64,000 nt of DNA from Casuarius casuarius (Eukaryota; Chordata; Aves; Casuariiformes; Casuariidae), in assembly GCA_003342895.1 (NCBI GenBank), contig PTFA01000406.1, positions 382,691 to 446,690 of the forward strand, read 5' to 3'. The notes below the pieces were generated by a model, which was not told the origin of the DNA, ran no database searches, and was given only the letters and a program-made list of their open reading frames with translations. Below, piece after piece: positions 39,128 through 51,606 of this stretch. The translations under genes and the position numbers were made by a program. Numbering within the stretch: position 1 is the first letter of the stretch; every line of letters begins with the position of its first letter.

Positions 39128-41520
39128 TACAGTGCCTGTATGTAATCAAGTTTTATTATTTGACTAAATTTAGGCTTTAGCAGAACTGTCACAATAATTT
39201 CTGAATGGTTTAATTGAAAATAAATGGTAAATTAAAGACGACTTTTTCATTTATATTAACTATCTGTCCATCCAAGATCAGGGCTGTTACGCTTTTGATT
39301 TCCTTCTGCAGATCCAATTAATATGGATCTGCAGACTTTCCCTGGCTCCACACAAATTCAAACTATTGTTTTAATACTATGCCTAAGGGGAAGTGGCCTT
39401 CAGTGCCCTTTGTCAATCTTGGTCTGAAACACTTTAATTACATTGTTACAAATAAAAACAATGCATGATCTCTTAGCCAAGACAGACTTTAGACATGGTA
39501 GAAGAAGAAAAATAATTTGACACATTAACACAAAGCAACAAGTGTATGCTACACACAGTTAAAAAGCAAAGCTTTTCCATATTTCCTGAACCAGCTTCGA
39601 ATAATCTAAACATAGAGCAGCTCAAAGATATTTCACAGAAACCGTAGGGCAGCCCACAAGGCTACTGCCACAGCAAACGACTAGACAAACAATGCTGAGA
39701 TGTTGTTATTTGGAGACTATCCTTTGACACAAAGTAGAATAAATATTTAACAACAAGTAGCTTGCAATCTTTTTGCCCCTGCCAGCTACTAACGTATTTT
39801 CACCTGTGGTTAACTGTTGCTGTAATATCAGATAACAGAAAGTTTTAAACATTCTTTTCAAAAGTCTAGCCATAAGAAGTAGTATTTCATCACCTCGCAC
39901 TATCTTTTAATCATAGCATAAAATCTTAAATTATAAACTAGATATCATGTATTTTAGTATTACTAAAAAAACCTACTAAAATTACTAAAATTTTAGTATT
40001 ACTAAAGACTAAAGTCTAAGAAGACCAAAAACCTTTACTGTGCCAAAACTCATGGAACCACCAAAAATATACATTACAATTTTAAAAAAAACCTCACATT
40101 TTAAAGTTAGTTTAACACTCAGTTTTGTGAGTCCACAGACAAAAATACTGATAAGCTATCAGACCAAGAGCTCTGCCACATGCTTGGAAAACAGACTTGG
40201 AGAAGCACCAAAGCCCAATAAAACTGGTATAGTTAATAGTTTAAGTCTGCTGCAGTCAAAAGATATCATTGTAAATGCTCTCAATATACCTGAACCAGCT
40301 TGGGTAGCAGAAGCAACATGAAATCTGCAGTGTCCTATGCAATCCACACTGTTGTGCTCCAGCATATGTGGCTGCTGACACTTGAGCTAGTTCAGGTATA
40401 CGCATGTGTGCAACAATCAAACTTGCAAGTATATTGTACAAATAGCTTCAAATTGATTTGGCTCTCACTTATACTGGTATAATCTCATTAACCTCAACCA
40501 ACTAAACCTTCCAGGTTTTTTCTCCTTCTTTTTGGTCTGAATCTCCATTTCATCATACTGCTTTTATACTAGCAAATGCATCGTGATGAGAAGAGTCTAT
40601 CTCATCTTTTACATTCACCTTGCACAGGCAAGGCAAGTTCAAGTACTTACAAGCTCTAGTAAGAGGTTCAGATTCTCTGTTGTCACAAGCTTAAACCTAA
40701 TATGCTTCTCCCCAACTCCTGCAAGCATGCTCCCAAATTACCCACTGGAACTCTGGAACTTTTGTCTTTTCAAAGCCCCAAACACGACGATAAATGTGCC
40801 TGGCTCCAGCTTTAGGGATCGACAGGCTCATGAGAATAGAATGTCCTAATGTTAGCCAGTTACCTTGAAATCATCTTTAACTGAAGCCAGGTTAAGATAA
40901 AAGCAACCAAAAGTATTTATTCCCAAATAGACAACATAGTTACAAAGGTTTATGAAGGCACAGGTATACAGCAATTAAGAGATAACCATGCACCTATTTA
41001 CATAGTAGTTAGATTAGTTCCAAAGTCTCAACTTTTTGGAATCCAGCTGTTGCACTGACACATTTTACTGCCCACAGCTGAGGATTTGGCTCTTACGCAA
41101 TCCCACGTCCTCAGATTCCACTGGGAACCCAAACTTTCTTTTATAGCTCTCTCCATCTTTGGGGTTATCTGGGATGTGGTTACACAAGTTTGGGGTTTTT
41201 TTTTTTTTTTGGAAGGGAGGTCAGCTTAAGAAGTTATCCTGTCCACTCCCCTTCCCTCTTGTCACTTGTTCCAAAAAAGAAAACAAGAAGTTTTTGTTTT
41301 TAACTTAGTCACTTCATAAGGTTGTGCTATCAACTGTAGCACTGAAGAGCTGTGGTGTTTATAAAATTGGGGGAGCAGCAAATTTTAGTGTTTATAAGAG
41401 GCTGAGGAAAGAAAGTTCTTAAATTGTCTGTGGCACATGAGACAGAATATAAAACACAAACATAATCCCTAACTTTCTCTTAGAACTCTGGGACAGACAT
41501 CTCTGACTTCCTGATCTATA
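39128..41520. other. Unique sequence with a short perfect hairpin
   Basis: No gene recognised. A perfect 10 bp inverted repeat (CTGCAGATCC / GGATCTGCAG) with a 9 nt AT loop lies at 39306-39334. An AT-rich stretch made of repeated ACTAAAA-type words lies at about 39955-40012. A poly-T run is at about 41199-41210. Confidence 0.6.
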
Positions 41521-41649
41521 ACTCCTGACAGAAGGGTCGAAATGCTTCCTCCATTTAGATTCCCACCTGTCTTCCTCAGTATGAGAAATTCTCCTGCCCG
41601 TTGGCCATTGGCTACGGAGCAGGTAGAGCCTGCTTCCTATGCTCAAAGC
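41521..41649. repeat. Local dispersed duplicate, copy A
   Basis: About 129 bp that aligns with 42001-42123, 480 bp away in direct orientation, at roughly three-quarters identity by eye. Shared blocks include CTCCTGACAGAA, TTTAGATTCC, GAAATTCTCCTG and GTTGGCCA. A few small gaps are needed. Not recognised as CR1. Either an old local duplication or two insertions of an unrecognised repeat. Confidence 0.75.
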
Positions 41650-42000
41650 TCGGCTGCTCTACTAGTGAAACACTATACATTTGAGAATTAAAATGCCCTT
41701 TTCAAACAACTAAAGTGTCAGTAAAAAACATCTTCATCTGCTGAGCCTTATGCTTCATGTAGGATGTACAGTCATGATCATACATCAATTCAATCTATCT
41801 GCTCGTATAACACGACTTCTGACTGAGACCATTCAGTTAGTTTCCTTGGAGTAATAAATGATCAGAATGACTTGCATATCCATCCTTGTCTTTGAGGATA
41901 CTGTAATGAGTATTGTGAAAAGGCAAATGTCTGTATTAACTAGTGCCCCCTAGCACATTACAAGCCTCAGTGCCTCTGTTGTCATGGTAGTAAATCAAAA

Positions 42001-42123
42001 CCTCCTGACAGAAAGGCCAAAACTCTTTTGCTGTTTAGATTCCTATTTTCCCCAGCATTAGAAATTCTCCTGTCTGTTGGCCACAAGCTGCTGAGCATGC
42101 TCAGAGCCTGCTACTGCTCAAAA
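42001..42123. repeat. Local dispersed duplicate, copy B
   Basis: Partner of 41521-41649. It additionally carries a perfect 14 bp palindrome, CTGAGCATGCTCAG, at 42091-42104, which copy A lacks in intact form. Confidence 0.75.
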
Positions 42124-45100
42124 GAGAGCAAAACTTCAAGATATCAAAATATCAAAGAACGAAAGATTGCCACTAACAGTTTTCTTTACTCACTGCAGAA
42201 ATCTGAAAAACTTGCATAGCAGACTCCATTTGTCAATATAACAAGAATACATCTGTTGCTTACAAAGAACATAATTAACACGGATCTTTACAAGTGGGCA
42301 TCCAGATGTCACACAACTCTTCTGACAATTTAAAGAGTATAATTTTGTAAAACAAGCTTAAGATCTGATTTTACTAGAGGATAAAAACTGAAGACCTTCC
42401 TATGTACATGTTATTATATGGTTAAAATATATCATATATTGAATGATTAGCAGTGCTAATCAGATAAGAATCAAAAGAGAGAACCTGTACTGCCAGTGCT
42501 GCAAACTACGTCAAAACAGTGTCAGGAACAAGATCAGAAATGCCAGTTACAATTTCCAAAGTCAGTTTGTACAAGAAACGCTTCTCTCCATGTGGAAGGG
42601 AGAAAAATGTCTTCTGCAGTTTGAGGATAAAGTTGAAAAAACAGACAAGCTTTCAGGCTTACCAACTCTCTTGGCAGCTTTCATGCAGCAACCTATAAAA
42701 TGGAAGTAGTTTGGCCGTTTGTCCAATTTTGATTCTTTCTACTACAAATAAAGGGTTGTGCAGGTTTCACTTGAATTCAACTCCTTTTATTCCTTCCAGT
42801 TTCTAAGGATAAGAACATTTTGCCTTCTGTACCTTTGTTGTCTAGAACATTGGAGTGAGAACTTCTTGAATTCTGCTGGACACACACATGGACTGGTTAC
42901 TATTTGTTTCCAACTCCTGAATTCCCAGCACAGGGGAGTACTCCTTCATAAAGGTGGGATGCAACAAATATGTAAGCAGCCTCACATGCCCTACACATTT
43001 TGACAGCCTTTTGCTCTTCTGCTTCATGGAGATGCATGAAGAGAGCTGGGAATTGCTGTCCCTTGCAACTGCATTATATTTAGCTTATGAGCAAACATAA
43101 TAGTATATTGATACATTTTGTAGAACCAGCACTAAACATCAAAGAATGTCAGAATTCTCCAGAACTGGGAAATGCTGCAAAAGAGAAGATTTTTGCTGGC
43201 TTGTACTGGCTACTGTAATTTTATAGTGACTATTTTAAAACCTGCAATCACCAACTATACCACACACAGACTTAATTTTATTGTTTTTTTCTGAAAATCA
43301 TCCTTCAACATGAACCCTCAGTTTGAAAGCTGTGTTTTTTAAGAGCTTTTTTGTCTTTATAAACTCAAAGCCTCCTATGCTATTTGACTATCACAACAAC
43401 TTTCCAAAGCATCTTTTTAACACATGCACATACACCCCCTCTCACCAGGGATTTATGGTTGTTTTCCAGTAGGCTTTGTCTTCAAATGCTTTTCTGTTAG
43501 TCTCTTAATTTTTACTGATACGCTCACGGAAATTCAGATACCACCTGTGGCCATCTTTCTATAACTGAATCCATGCAAGCAATCCCACAATTTCATGGTG
43601 AAGTCAACAGGGCTCCCAGTCTAAATGCACTTGAACAACTGAGGCCTCCAAAGATTGCTTAATACAGGTAGAAAACTTACTGTATATTTATATGCAGCAA
43701 GATCAGACATTTAGAATTCAAAGTACTTTTCCTATTGAAAAAATTTCTTGCAGTGATGGGATCCCAGGCAGCAGCACAATGCATTAAAGAAGAATTACGA
43801 TTGAAACCTACGTAACCCCAGTAGTGGACCAAGATTGAGAACAAAAACCAGAAGTACTCATCTAAAGCACGCAAAACATATTCTTAAATATCATTCTAAT
43901 TTAGATATTCAAAATGTCAATACTAAAATAGAAAATTCTAGCACTATCCCTCTTAAAATATTAAAAAACAAATCTCAGTAATGTTTCTTGATCCCATACA
44001 TTGTTTTTAAGAAGCAGGATGACTTACACTGTACAAAAAAAAAGTCTCACAAATGGATCTCAACTGATTGCCTAATTATTCTTATAAAAGGCTAGATAAA
44101 CAATCATTAACAGCAATCAAGTAAAAAAAATGTTACTTGATTTTTAGTTTATACATGCAAATAACTTTAATCATATTGCTTTGAATATATGTATTTACAT
44201 ATTTATTTAAAACATTAGTACAATATACACTTAATGAGAACTACTTGTAAAAGACATTCTTGACCCCTGAAATCAACTGGAACCCCCTGAGCACATAAAG
44301 AAATCATGGATGAAGAAAAAAGAAAATGATGGATAAAGGGGAATCAGCTAAAATAACGGCCAACAAGAGTTTCACATCAAGAACACGACCCAATTCAGGA
44401 ACTGAAAAAAATGTTAGAACATGTAACTACAGGGGGAAGCACACACAAAGCAAGAAGTACAATACTGTACATATTTACGCAAGCATATAAGCACTTTCAA
44501 AGTCCCAGTCTAAAGAATCTATTTTCAGTTTAAAAATTCCATAAAATGCTCCAAGACTATTTCCTAGGCCTAGCATTGGATATATTTTTTAGCTCTCTGG
44601 ACAAGTCTTAAACAGCAAACTAGAAACAACTGCAGTGATAATTAGTTAACTCGAGACTAGAGCAGATCAAGAAATTCCAACAAAACTGAGAGCTAGTTGA
44701 GTGAGAAACAGAAGGCAGATAACACTATGTCAACAAATACACAAAAAATGTCTGAAAGAATAGTTTGAAGCTATTCCCATGTGGTGTTGAATTTTAAACC
44801 GAACGTAGGAAGTTTTGAAAAAAAAAGCATGCAACAGAATCTCTGCTTAATACATCAATGCACATACAGAGCAGGAAAAAGTGTTCCAATGAATAAAGAA
44901 CTGGATTGAAAACATTCTGATTTCACCTAGATATCAAAGAAGATCCAGAAAAATATAATTATTTCATAGAAAAGCAACAAAATGAATACGAATGATACTG
45001 GGAAAAGGAAAAAAAAAAAGAAGAAAGGTCAAAGGAAAGGAGAGAGGCATGTAAAATCAAAACATCAGTTGAATGCTAATGCCTCTCTTTTTAACACAAG

Positions 45101-46282
45101 GAAATGATCAACTTTAAGAGCAACATATTTAGAAGAAAAGGAAATGTGTAATATTATTGTGGAAATCCGTTCCACAAAAACATAGATGCAAGGTCTGCTG
45201 GCATTATAAAAGGACAAAATTTGTCCTAAATTCATTTAAAAGAATACCTATAGTTACTGCACTACACTAGACTTTTTCCCACAAGTCAGGTTTAAATATT
45301 CATATTTGAATATGAAATACAGTCACTGCATAACCAAAATTAAAGGGACTTTTATCTATAGGCAGGTCATTCCACTTGTATGATCAAGAATTACTTATAT
45401 TTTCCTCCAAAGAAAATGGCTTTCTCATACACGTCAACAGGACTGAAAGAAACCTAGAAATTACTTTAAACATCAAACCAGCTGTAACTCAGTACCCTAC
45501 ACAATACAAGTGGTTATATTTGTCCAAGTGAATCAGATATCTCCCCTTATGTTCAGCACTGTATAACCAGAGAGGTTAAAATTGAAGTGAATTATCACCT
45601 TTTTTCTTCCAGTATCAGTCAGGCTGCAATTGACAAAGACAAGATACCAGACTTACAGAACTGAAGTCAGACTTAACATACCTTTCCACTGTACTCCCAC
45701 CTTCCTAGCCTTCTAAGTGACAGAACACACTCTGTAGAGCAGTACAGCATCCAGCAAAATAAAACAGACTGCATGCACCAATAACACAGTTTATAAAGCT
45801 TCCAGCAGAATAGTAATAAAGAAGCTTCATAGTATATAAATATTTTTGTTTTGTTGTTCAAGTCTCCATAGAGACACATCTACCTTATGGAATATTCTGC
45901 AAAATTTCATATCCAGATATTCAATAAAGCTCCTTGCTTACCTACTGATAAAGAAATCACATCCAAAACAAGTTAGAGAAACATAAGGCTGAGCTGAAAC
46001 ATTGACTCAGATCTTGCTAGTCGTACTCATATTAGTCATCTTACTGGGCTTACACTGAAAACCCTGTGGGTGGACATACGAATTCATACAGAACTTTCTG
46101 AAATCAGTGCACAGTCAGGGTCAGAGGCTTTGAAATAACAGCTCTATTTAGTTAAATGGAAAAAATACTACTCTGTATTGCCTAATAACAGTGTTAATAC
46201 TTGCATACAAGCATGCATAAAAAGAAGGGCAAAAAATATAACAAAAATGCTGATCTATAATAGCACAGTAGCACTACAACAT
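42124..46282. other. Unique AT-rich non-coding sequence
   Basis: No gene recognised. Contains purine-rich patches (for example 44999-45050) and no open frame with a recognisable domain. Confidence 0.6.
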
Positions 46283-46348
46283 GATAATTCAGGTTGGAAG
46301 GGACCTCAGGAGGTCATCTAGTCCAACCTCCTACTCAAAGCTCCAGTT
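46283..46348 (-). mobile_element. CR1 LINE tail fragment
   Basis: About 65 bp of the conserved CR1 3' tail on the minus strand, recognisable by TTCAGGTTGGAAGGGACCTC and the following GTCATCTAGTCCAACCTCCT. No coding part remains. Confidence 0.85.
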
Positions 46349-47789
46349 ATTCTTATAAAAAAAGCCATAATATCTTGGTTGGCTTCTTCTGTATCAATTA
46401 TTTTTCCAAAATCTCATTAAAACAATTTATTTTGTTGCATGTTTAAATGTCATCCTGCTTTTTAATGAAGTTTTCTAACATTTTGACAGTAGTTTCATTT
46501 TATCCATAAGTAGCACCATTTAATTCATGTATTTGTTTAATGTTACTTCATTTCTGAATCTTGTTTATTTCCCTGTCAGGCTGTTTCAGCCAAAATGCTA
46601 GAATATTTCCTGTAATTGCAAGCATAATCACTTAGCTTTTTGTTTACACAAGGTCATACTGTAAGAACGTCCCAGAGCTGAGATAAAGAGACCAACGGCA
46701 AAAATTGTAACTTCGTTCAGTAATTGCTATCCTTACAATTTCAGCAAGAGGATGCTGCTGCCAGTACAAGATGGCAGTGACATTCACTTTAATCATACTC
46801 TGTGATCATGCGTAACATTAACTCCACTTATTTTGGGAATGGTTATTCTACAGAGATTTTAAATTGCTTTTTACGAGTCCATTCACCACTCTTAACAGCT
46901 ACAAATGAGAAGCAGCAGCAGCAATCTCCTTTCATTTTCCATTTTTCTGTTCCAGTCAATCTGACTTGATCAAAAGGAACATTGAGCTATCTTCTGCGTT
47001 GTGCAAACTTCTTGCTCATTAAAATTTCACCTCCCAGCAGCAAACCCTACTTGGCTATGTTGCTGCCACAGTCACTTACCAAAATGAAAAAGCTCAAATT
47101 TAAAGCCCCTCTGAAAAGAAGGGCCCTACTGCTTACCATCATTATCATTTCAAACAATAATACTAACTTCTTTACTACATAACTGTCCATCTACACTTCT
47201 GAAGTCATTTGGGACTCCTCCTCATCAGGCAGAAGAGTGATCACTACTATCTTCCTGTAGAGTCCTCAAATTATTACATCACTAACCCTAAGCAGGGAAG
47301 ATAAACAGTCATGCTTGAAGAACACTACTACAGTTTTACTCTCTTATCAGTTACCTAGGCAGACTGAGCAGGAAGAGAAAAAAAAAAAAAGAAAGAAAAA
47401 AAAATGCAATCCCTATAACTGATCCAACCTACCCTTTTCAACAGTGTGCATAATCTCTCTGTGCTTTCCTGTCAATACTAATTTTTCATAAAATACAAGA
47501 TTTGGCAATATTCCTAACTCACATGCACATTAAATTTGACAAACAATAAAAACAATGGAGAGAGATGATAGACTGGAGAATTGTACAAGGATAAGATGCC
47601 AGGAATATTAACCATTAAGCATTAATCTTACATGCAAAAATCACACATGAAAGTACAAGTAACCATCACAATTTTCCCAATTATTTCTGAATGTTTCCCT
47701 CTCTGCCCTGCAACCGAGAAGAAAAGCCCCTGTCTCTCCGCTATCAAATGATTTATGAATATCCAAAGCAGGGTGTTATTTTCTCCCCC
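46349..47789. other. Unique sequence left of the CpG island
   Basis: AT-rich and CpG-poor. An A-rich tract at about 47378-47404 is the only simple repeat. No exon recognised. Confidence 0.6.
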
Positions 47790-47993
47790 GTCACAGGTGG
47801 AACCGGAGGGGCGCACAGCGCGAATTTGCAGAGAGTCAATCGGGCTGTAATTACACTTGAGCTGTACCAAAAATCCGAACAAGTTTTACACGCAGTTCTT
47901 CTCTCAGAAAGATTTCCTTCGCGAAAATAAAGGAAATGCGCTAACGCGCGACTCACGTCTAAGGGAACAGATTTCTTCAGAAGCAAATTAACA

Positions 47994-48048
47994 CATGTAT
48001 ATATACACATATATACGTATATACACGCACATATATAGGTATATACAC
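47994..48048. repeat. TA/CA-rich alternating tract
   Basis: An imperfect repeat of ATATACAC and ATATACGT-type words at the left shoulder of the CpG island, nearly pure alternating purine-pyrimidine. Confidence 0.75.
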
Positions 48049-48287
48049 GTCTGCGACTGCCTCCTTCTGGGAGGAGAGTTCTCTGAACGCCCCAAGTAAA
48101 CCCTCCCGAGAAAGTACGGCAAAGTGCAGCACCTCCGCGAGGTGCCCCCGCCGACGGCGGGCGGGCGGGCAGGCTTCCGCACCCCTCTCCCCCGGCCCGG
48201 TACGCGCCCCGCCGGCCGCGGGCACTGTTTGCGCACGAGGAGACGCACGGCTGACCCGGCAGGAAAGGCCTTCCGCGGCGGCCTCCG

Positions 48288-48817
48288 NNNNNNNNNNNNN
48301 NNNNNNNNNNNNNNNNNNNNNNNNNNNNNNNNNNNNNNNNNNNNNNNNNNNNNNNNNNNNNNNNNNNNNNNNNNNNNNNNNNNNNNNNNNNNNNNNNNNN
48401 NNNNNNNNNNNNNNNNNNNNNNNNNNNNNNNNNNNNNNNNNNNNNNNNNNNNNNNNNNNNNNNNNNNNNNNNNNNNNNNNNNNNNNNNNNNNNNNNNNNN
48501 NNNNNNNNNNNNNNNNNNNNNNNNNNNNNNNNNNNNNNNNNNNNNNNNNNNNNNNNNNNNNNNNNNNNNNNNNNNNNNNNNNNNNNNNNNNNNNNNNNNN
48601 NNNNNNNNNNNNNNNNNNNNNNNNNNNNNNNNNNNNNNNNNNNNNNNNNNNNNNNNNNNNNNNNNNNNNNNNNNNNNNNNNNNNNNNNNNNNNNNNNNNN
48701 NNNNNNNNNNNNNNNNNNNNNNNNNNNNNNNNNNNNNNNNNNNNNNNNNNNNNNNNNNNNNNNNNNNNNNNNNNNNNNNNNNNNNNNNNNNNNNNNNNNN
48801 NNNNNNNNNNNNNNNNN
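48288..48817. other. Assembly gap (530 n) within the CpG island
   Basis: Undetermined bases flanked on both sides by very GC-rich sequence and on the right by a C-rich pentamer array. Typical drop-out of GC-rich promoter sequence. Confidence 0.99.
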
Positions 48818-48825
48818 CATTTCGC

Positions 48826-48944
48826 CCCGTCCCGTCTCTCGTCCCGATCCGTCCCGTCCCGATCCGTCCCGTCTCGCATCCCGATCGGTGCCGTCCCACG
48901 CCGTCTCGTCCCCCCCTCCCCGTCCCGTCCCGTCCCGTCCCCCA
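48826..48944. repeat. CCCGT/CCGAT pentamer array
   Basis: Tandem five-base units, mostly CCCGT with CCGAT variants, next to the gap. At 48916-48943 successive C3 or longer runs are spaced by two bases, so the minus strand carries four or more G-runs with short loops, a canonical G-quadruplex pattern. Confidence 0.9.
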
Positions 48945-49200
48945 GCGGCGCCTTGTCTCTCGCGCCTTCCGCCCGCCCGCGCCCGCGGGCGAAGGTGGCG
49001 AGGAGCCCTTGAGCGAAGCCCGCAGGCAGAAGCGGCGGCGACAGGCCTGGCCTTGTTCAGCCGTGGCGGAGGGAAGCGGCGCGTCTGCGCTGCGGCCGCC
49101 CTGCCCAGTGGTGCTGTGTGTCCTCGTTAGGCCCGAGGAAAAAGACACCTTTTCTTCAGCAATAAGGGCGGCGCGCACTACGCAGGGCCTAGCTCGCAGG

Positions 49201-49957
49201 ATTTATTGCAGAACTCTAAGCCTGGAGATGTACGTTTTCCCTCAGCTTTTTATGTGATGAGTTTTCTCTTTCTCCTGCCAAATAAGTATGCTTCATATAA
49301 AAGCTCTGGACTTAGTAAACCAGATTGTTCATTGGGGACAAGCAAAAGAGAAGCTTGACTGCTGACCTAAAGAAATAAAGAAAAAACGCTAGAGTCAGTG
49401 CACTTGAGATCAACAGGTAAGAAATGTGAAGTCCACCCAGGAGGCAATGGAGAGGAGGATAGAGGGACAGGGAAAAACTGTAAAGCTAAAAGGTACTGAA
49501 GGTTGATCTGATATGTGTGAGGAGTCTCACACTACCAGCAGACTCAAGCTGATAACTTAAACGGATTTCAGAGTGTTACCTGTCTGCCCATAGAATTTGA
49601 TTCTGTCAAACAAAGTACTGTTCTTAAAGCACAAGCTTATCACTAGCATCTTTACAGTAGTGTGTGTGGCTTTTTGCTCTTTATACAGAAGAGAACAGTT
49701 GCCATATAGCATAACATCATTTTATGGAAAAGTAGATCTAGGGCAATTCAGAACTAGAATTTAACTCAGAGTTTGCATTGCTTTGCTTACTTGGTTTCGC
49801 TGAATATACAGTTTAAAGGATACCTGGTGATTCTGAAATAAATTTAATTAAATCAAGTTTTCTTCTAGTATATTTAGTTCTTGATCTCATTGCCAATTTC
49901 TGGTACCTGATCCCCTAACAATTTGCTTTTCATTTTAACATCTTTCTCTCTTTCCAG
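49201..49957. other. Sequence right of the island, with splice motifs
   Basis: No coding region recognised. It contains a strong plus-strand splice donor, CAACAG|GTAAGA, at 49416/49417. About 540 bp on it ends in a good acceptor, a T/C-rich tract ending TTTCCAG at 49957. Together they could bound a first intron of a transcript starting in the island. Confidence 0.35.
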
Positions 49958-50058
49958 GCTGCTACGTGGAAGAACTCACACAAGGGCGTGCTGCAGTGAC
50001 ACTGGAAACTTCTGGCAAATATGGAAAGGAAACAAACAGCAAAATAATAACATTCTAA
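49958..50058 (+). other. Possible exon start after the CpG island
   Basis: Begins after the acceptor at 49957. One frame (from 49960) runs 32 codons, starting CYVEELTQGRAAV and ending in a stop at 50056-50058. No protein family recognised. If transcribed this could be a 3' coding exon, a 5' untranslated exon, or part of a non-coding RNA. No strong donor was found downstream. Confidence 0.2.
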
Positions 50059-50127
50059 TCCTCTGCAAATATAATCACCTAAGATGCCACTGGTATCCAG
50101 ACTGCTTAAAAAATTAAGAGTAACATA

Positions 50128-50179
50128 GTATCTTGATTGTGCTTCATTGCATATCTTGATTGTGCTTCATTGCGTATCT
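50128..50179. repeat. 23 bp tandem duplication
   Basis: Two adjacent copies of a 23 bp unit (50128-50150, 50151-50173) differing only at the first base, followed by a partial third. Confidence 0.95.
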
Positions 50180-51570
50180 AAGGCTCTGTTCATCAAGAGC
50201 TCTGTGGACGGAACACTGTAAATGCAATGAATTCTATTGAAATATACAGGAATTCCTTACATTATCATTTGGATAGAGTCAGGCTTGGTTAGACCTTCAG
50301 CACTCATCAGATTTAGAATTCTGACTGGAAAAGCACACCATCTGTTAGATGGCACACCTAACAGAGATTGCGAAAGTCTTATCTACATTAGGACTCCCAA
50401 CATTACAGCTTAACTAATGATACCACACATTTTTACATTTATTTACCTTTTGTTATAATTAGTTTAAACATACATTCTATAGCAAAAAAATTATTCTCTT
50501 AAACCCTTTCTCATTAGTCTGTCCAGGGTTGTTCATAATTTTCAACAAACACTATTCCCACTTCTCTGCATTTTACCAAATTCTTTCAATGGCATCTACA
50601 GCAAAAAACTCAGCATCTTGCATTTGCATTTTCCAGTTAAGCATTCACCCTTCCTCTACTTTTGTCTTTGCTAAAGGACCATATACAGTCTTCATGTATT
50701 TGCATGTTAATACACTTGGGTAGAAGTGTAAGCCTGTGGCAGGTGGCAAATTCTTAAAAAGATTGAATTGTCATTTATTATTCTCTTTTCATATTTCATT
50801 TCACATTTTCACATCATGTCAAACAAATAACTTGTAGGGTGAACTAACATAGACCTAACCACAGAATCCTAAGTTAAATAGGGATGTTAAACATTGAGAA
50901 ACTAACTAAACATAAACCCGAAATAATGGACAAAACCACCACTAATTATATATGAAACATGATTTTTACAACTGTTGCAGCAATTTCCCTTCAGAGTTTG
51001 TTTGCTTTTTTAAGCAAGTTACAAAACCTGCCATCTTTTCAAAAGAGTTAGTTTTGCTTTCTTGATACTTCTGTGTTCCAAATTTTGAAGTTAAAACACA
51101 GAAGAGGAAATAGATTTTGTTTCATTTTCATATTCGAACAGCTAAAAATGATAGAAGCAGTTTTGTTGCAATTCCTTCAAAACTTTTTATCTTTGAAGTT
51201 AGATTTGTTGTTTTCAGCTGAAATGGAAATCAAATCACATTCTGTATTCAGGAGGAGGTGTGAATTATTTGCAAAACTTTCACAAGTAAGAACAAGCCTA
51301 AAGAAGTTACTCATTTAAGTCAAATCTGTAAAGTTAGACCTCTGCATGTGTTTCACTTTTCCTTCTATTTTTGGAGTATTTCAGGATATAAAATTCGTAA
51401 TGTTTAAAGATAATCACACATATTGTAATAGTTTCCCTAGCTTTCTTCATGTAAGCCTAGCTTTAGAGAGAAACATATATTTTGGTTATAAAACATGCTT
51501 TCTCTTTAAATATGTGGCAGAAAAACACTCTTAGAGGAAACCTTTTCATTATTTTTAGTCATTCTCTGAA

Positions 51571-51606
51571 ACCGGTTTCCTTGAGTGAACCGGTTTCCTT
51601 GAGTGA
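51571..51606. repeat. 18 bp perfect tandem duplication
   Basis: ACCGGTTTCCTTGAGTGA occurs twice in a row without a difference. Confidence 0.97.

Larger units (their letters stand above)
47790..49200. promoter_or_regulatory. CpG island, probable promoter
   Basis: A sharp change from AT-rich DNA to GC- and CpG-dense sequence, with CpG now frequent (for example 48120-48287 and 48818-49190) and several GC-box-like CCCCGCC words. In vertebrates such islands usually mark promoters of broadly expressed or developmental genes. The island holds a 530 bp gap that may hide the core promoter and first exon. A donor-like GAC|GTGAGT on the minus strand (intron starting at 47956, reading left) and a CAACAG|GTAAGA donor on the plus strand (49416/49417) point outward in both directions. 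Neither transcript is proved, and no coding first exon is recognisable. Long frames in the island are composition artefacts. Confidence 0.8.

Noticed and set aside
40850..41420. Possible solitary LTR
   Set aside because: Begins TGTTAGCC and has AT-rich signals, but no matching CA end, target-site duplication or second copy could be seen.
47753..49257. Several 300-400 codon frames across the CpG island
   Set aside because: They run through a 530 bp gap. The GC-rich, stop-poor composition explains the rest; no domain is visible.
50128..51606. CRISPR-like repeats
   Set aside because: The copies are adjacent tandem duplications without spacers, in vertebrate DNA.
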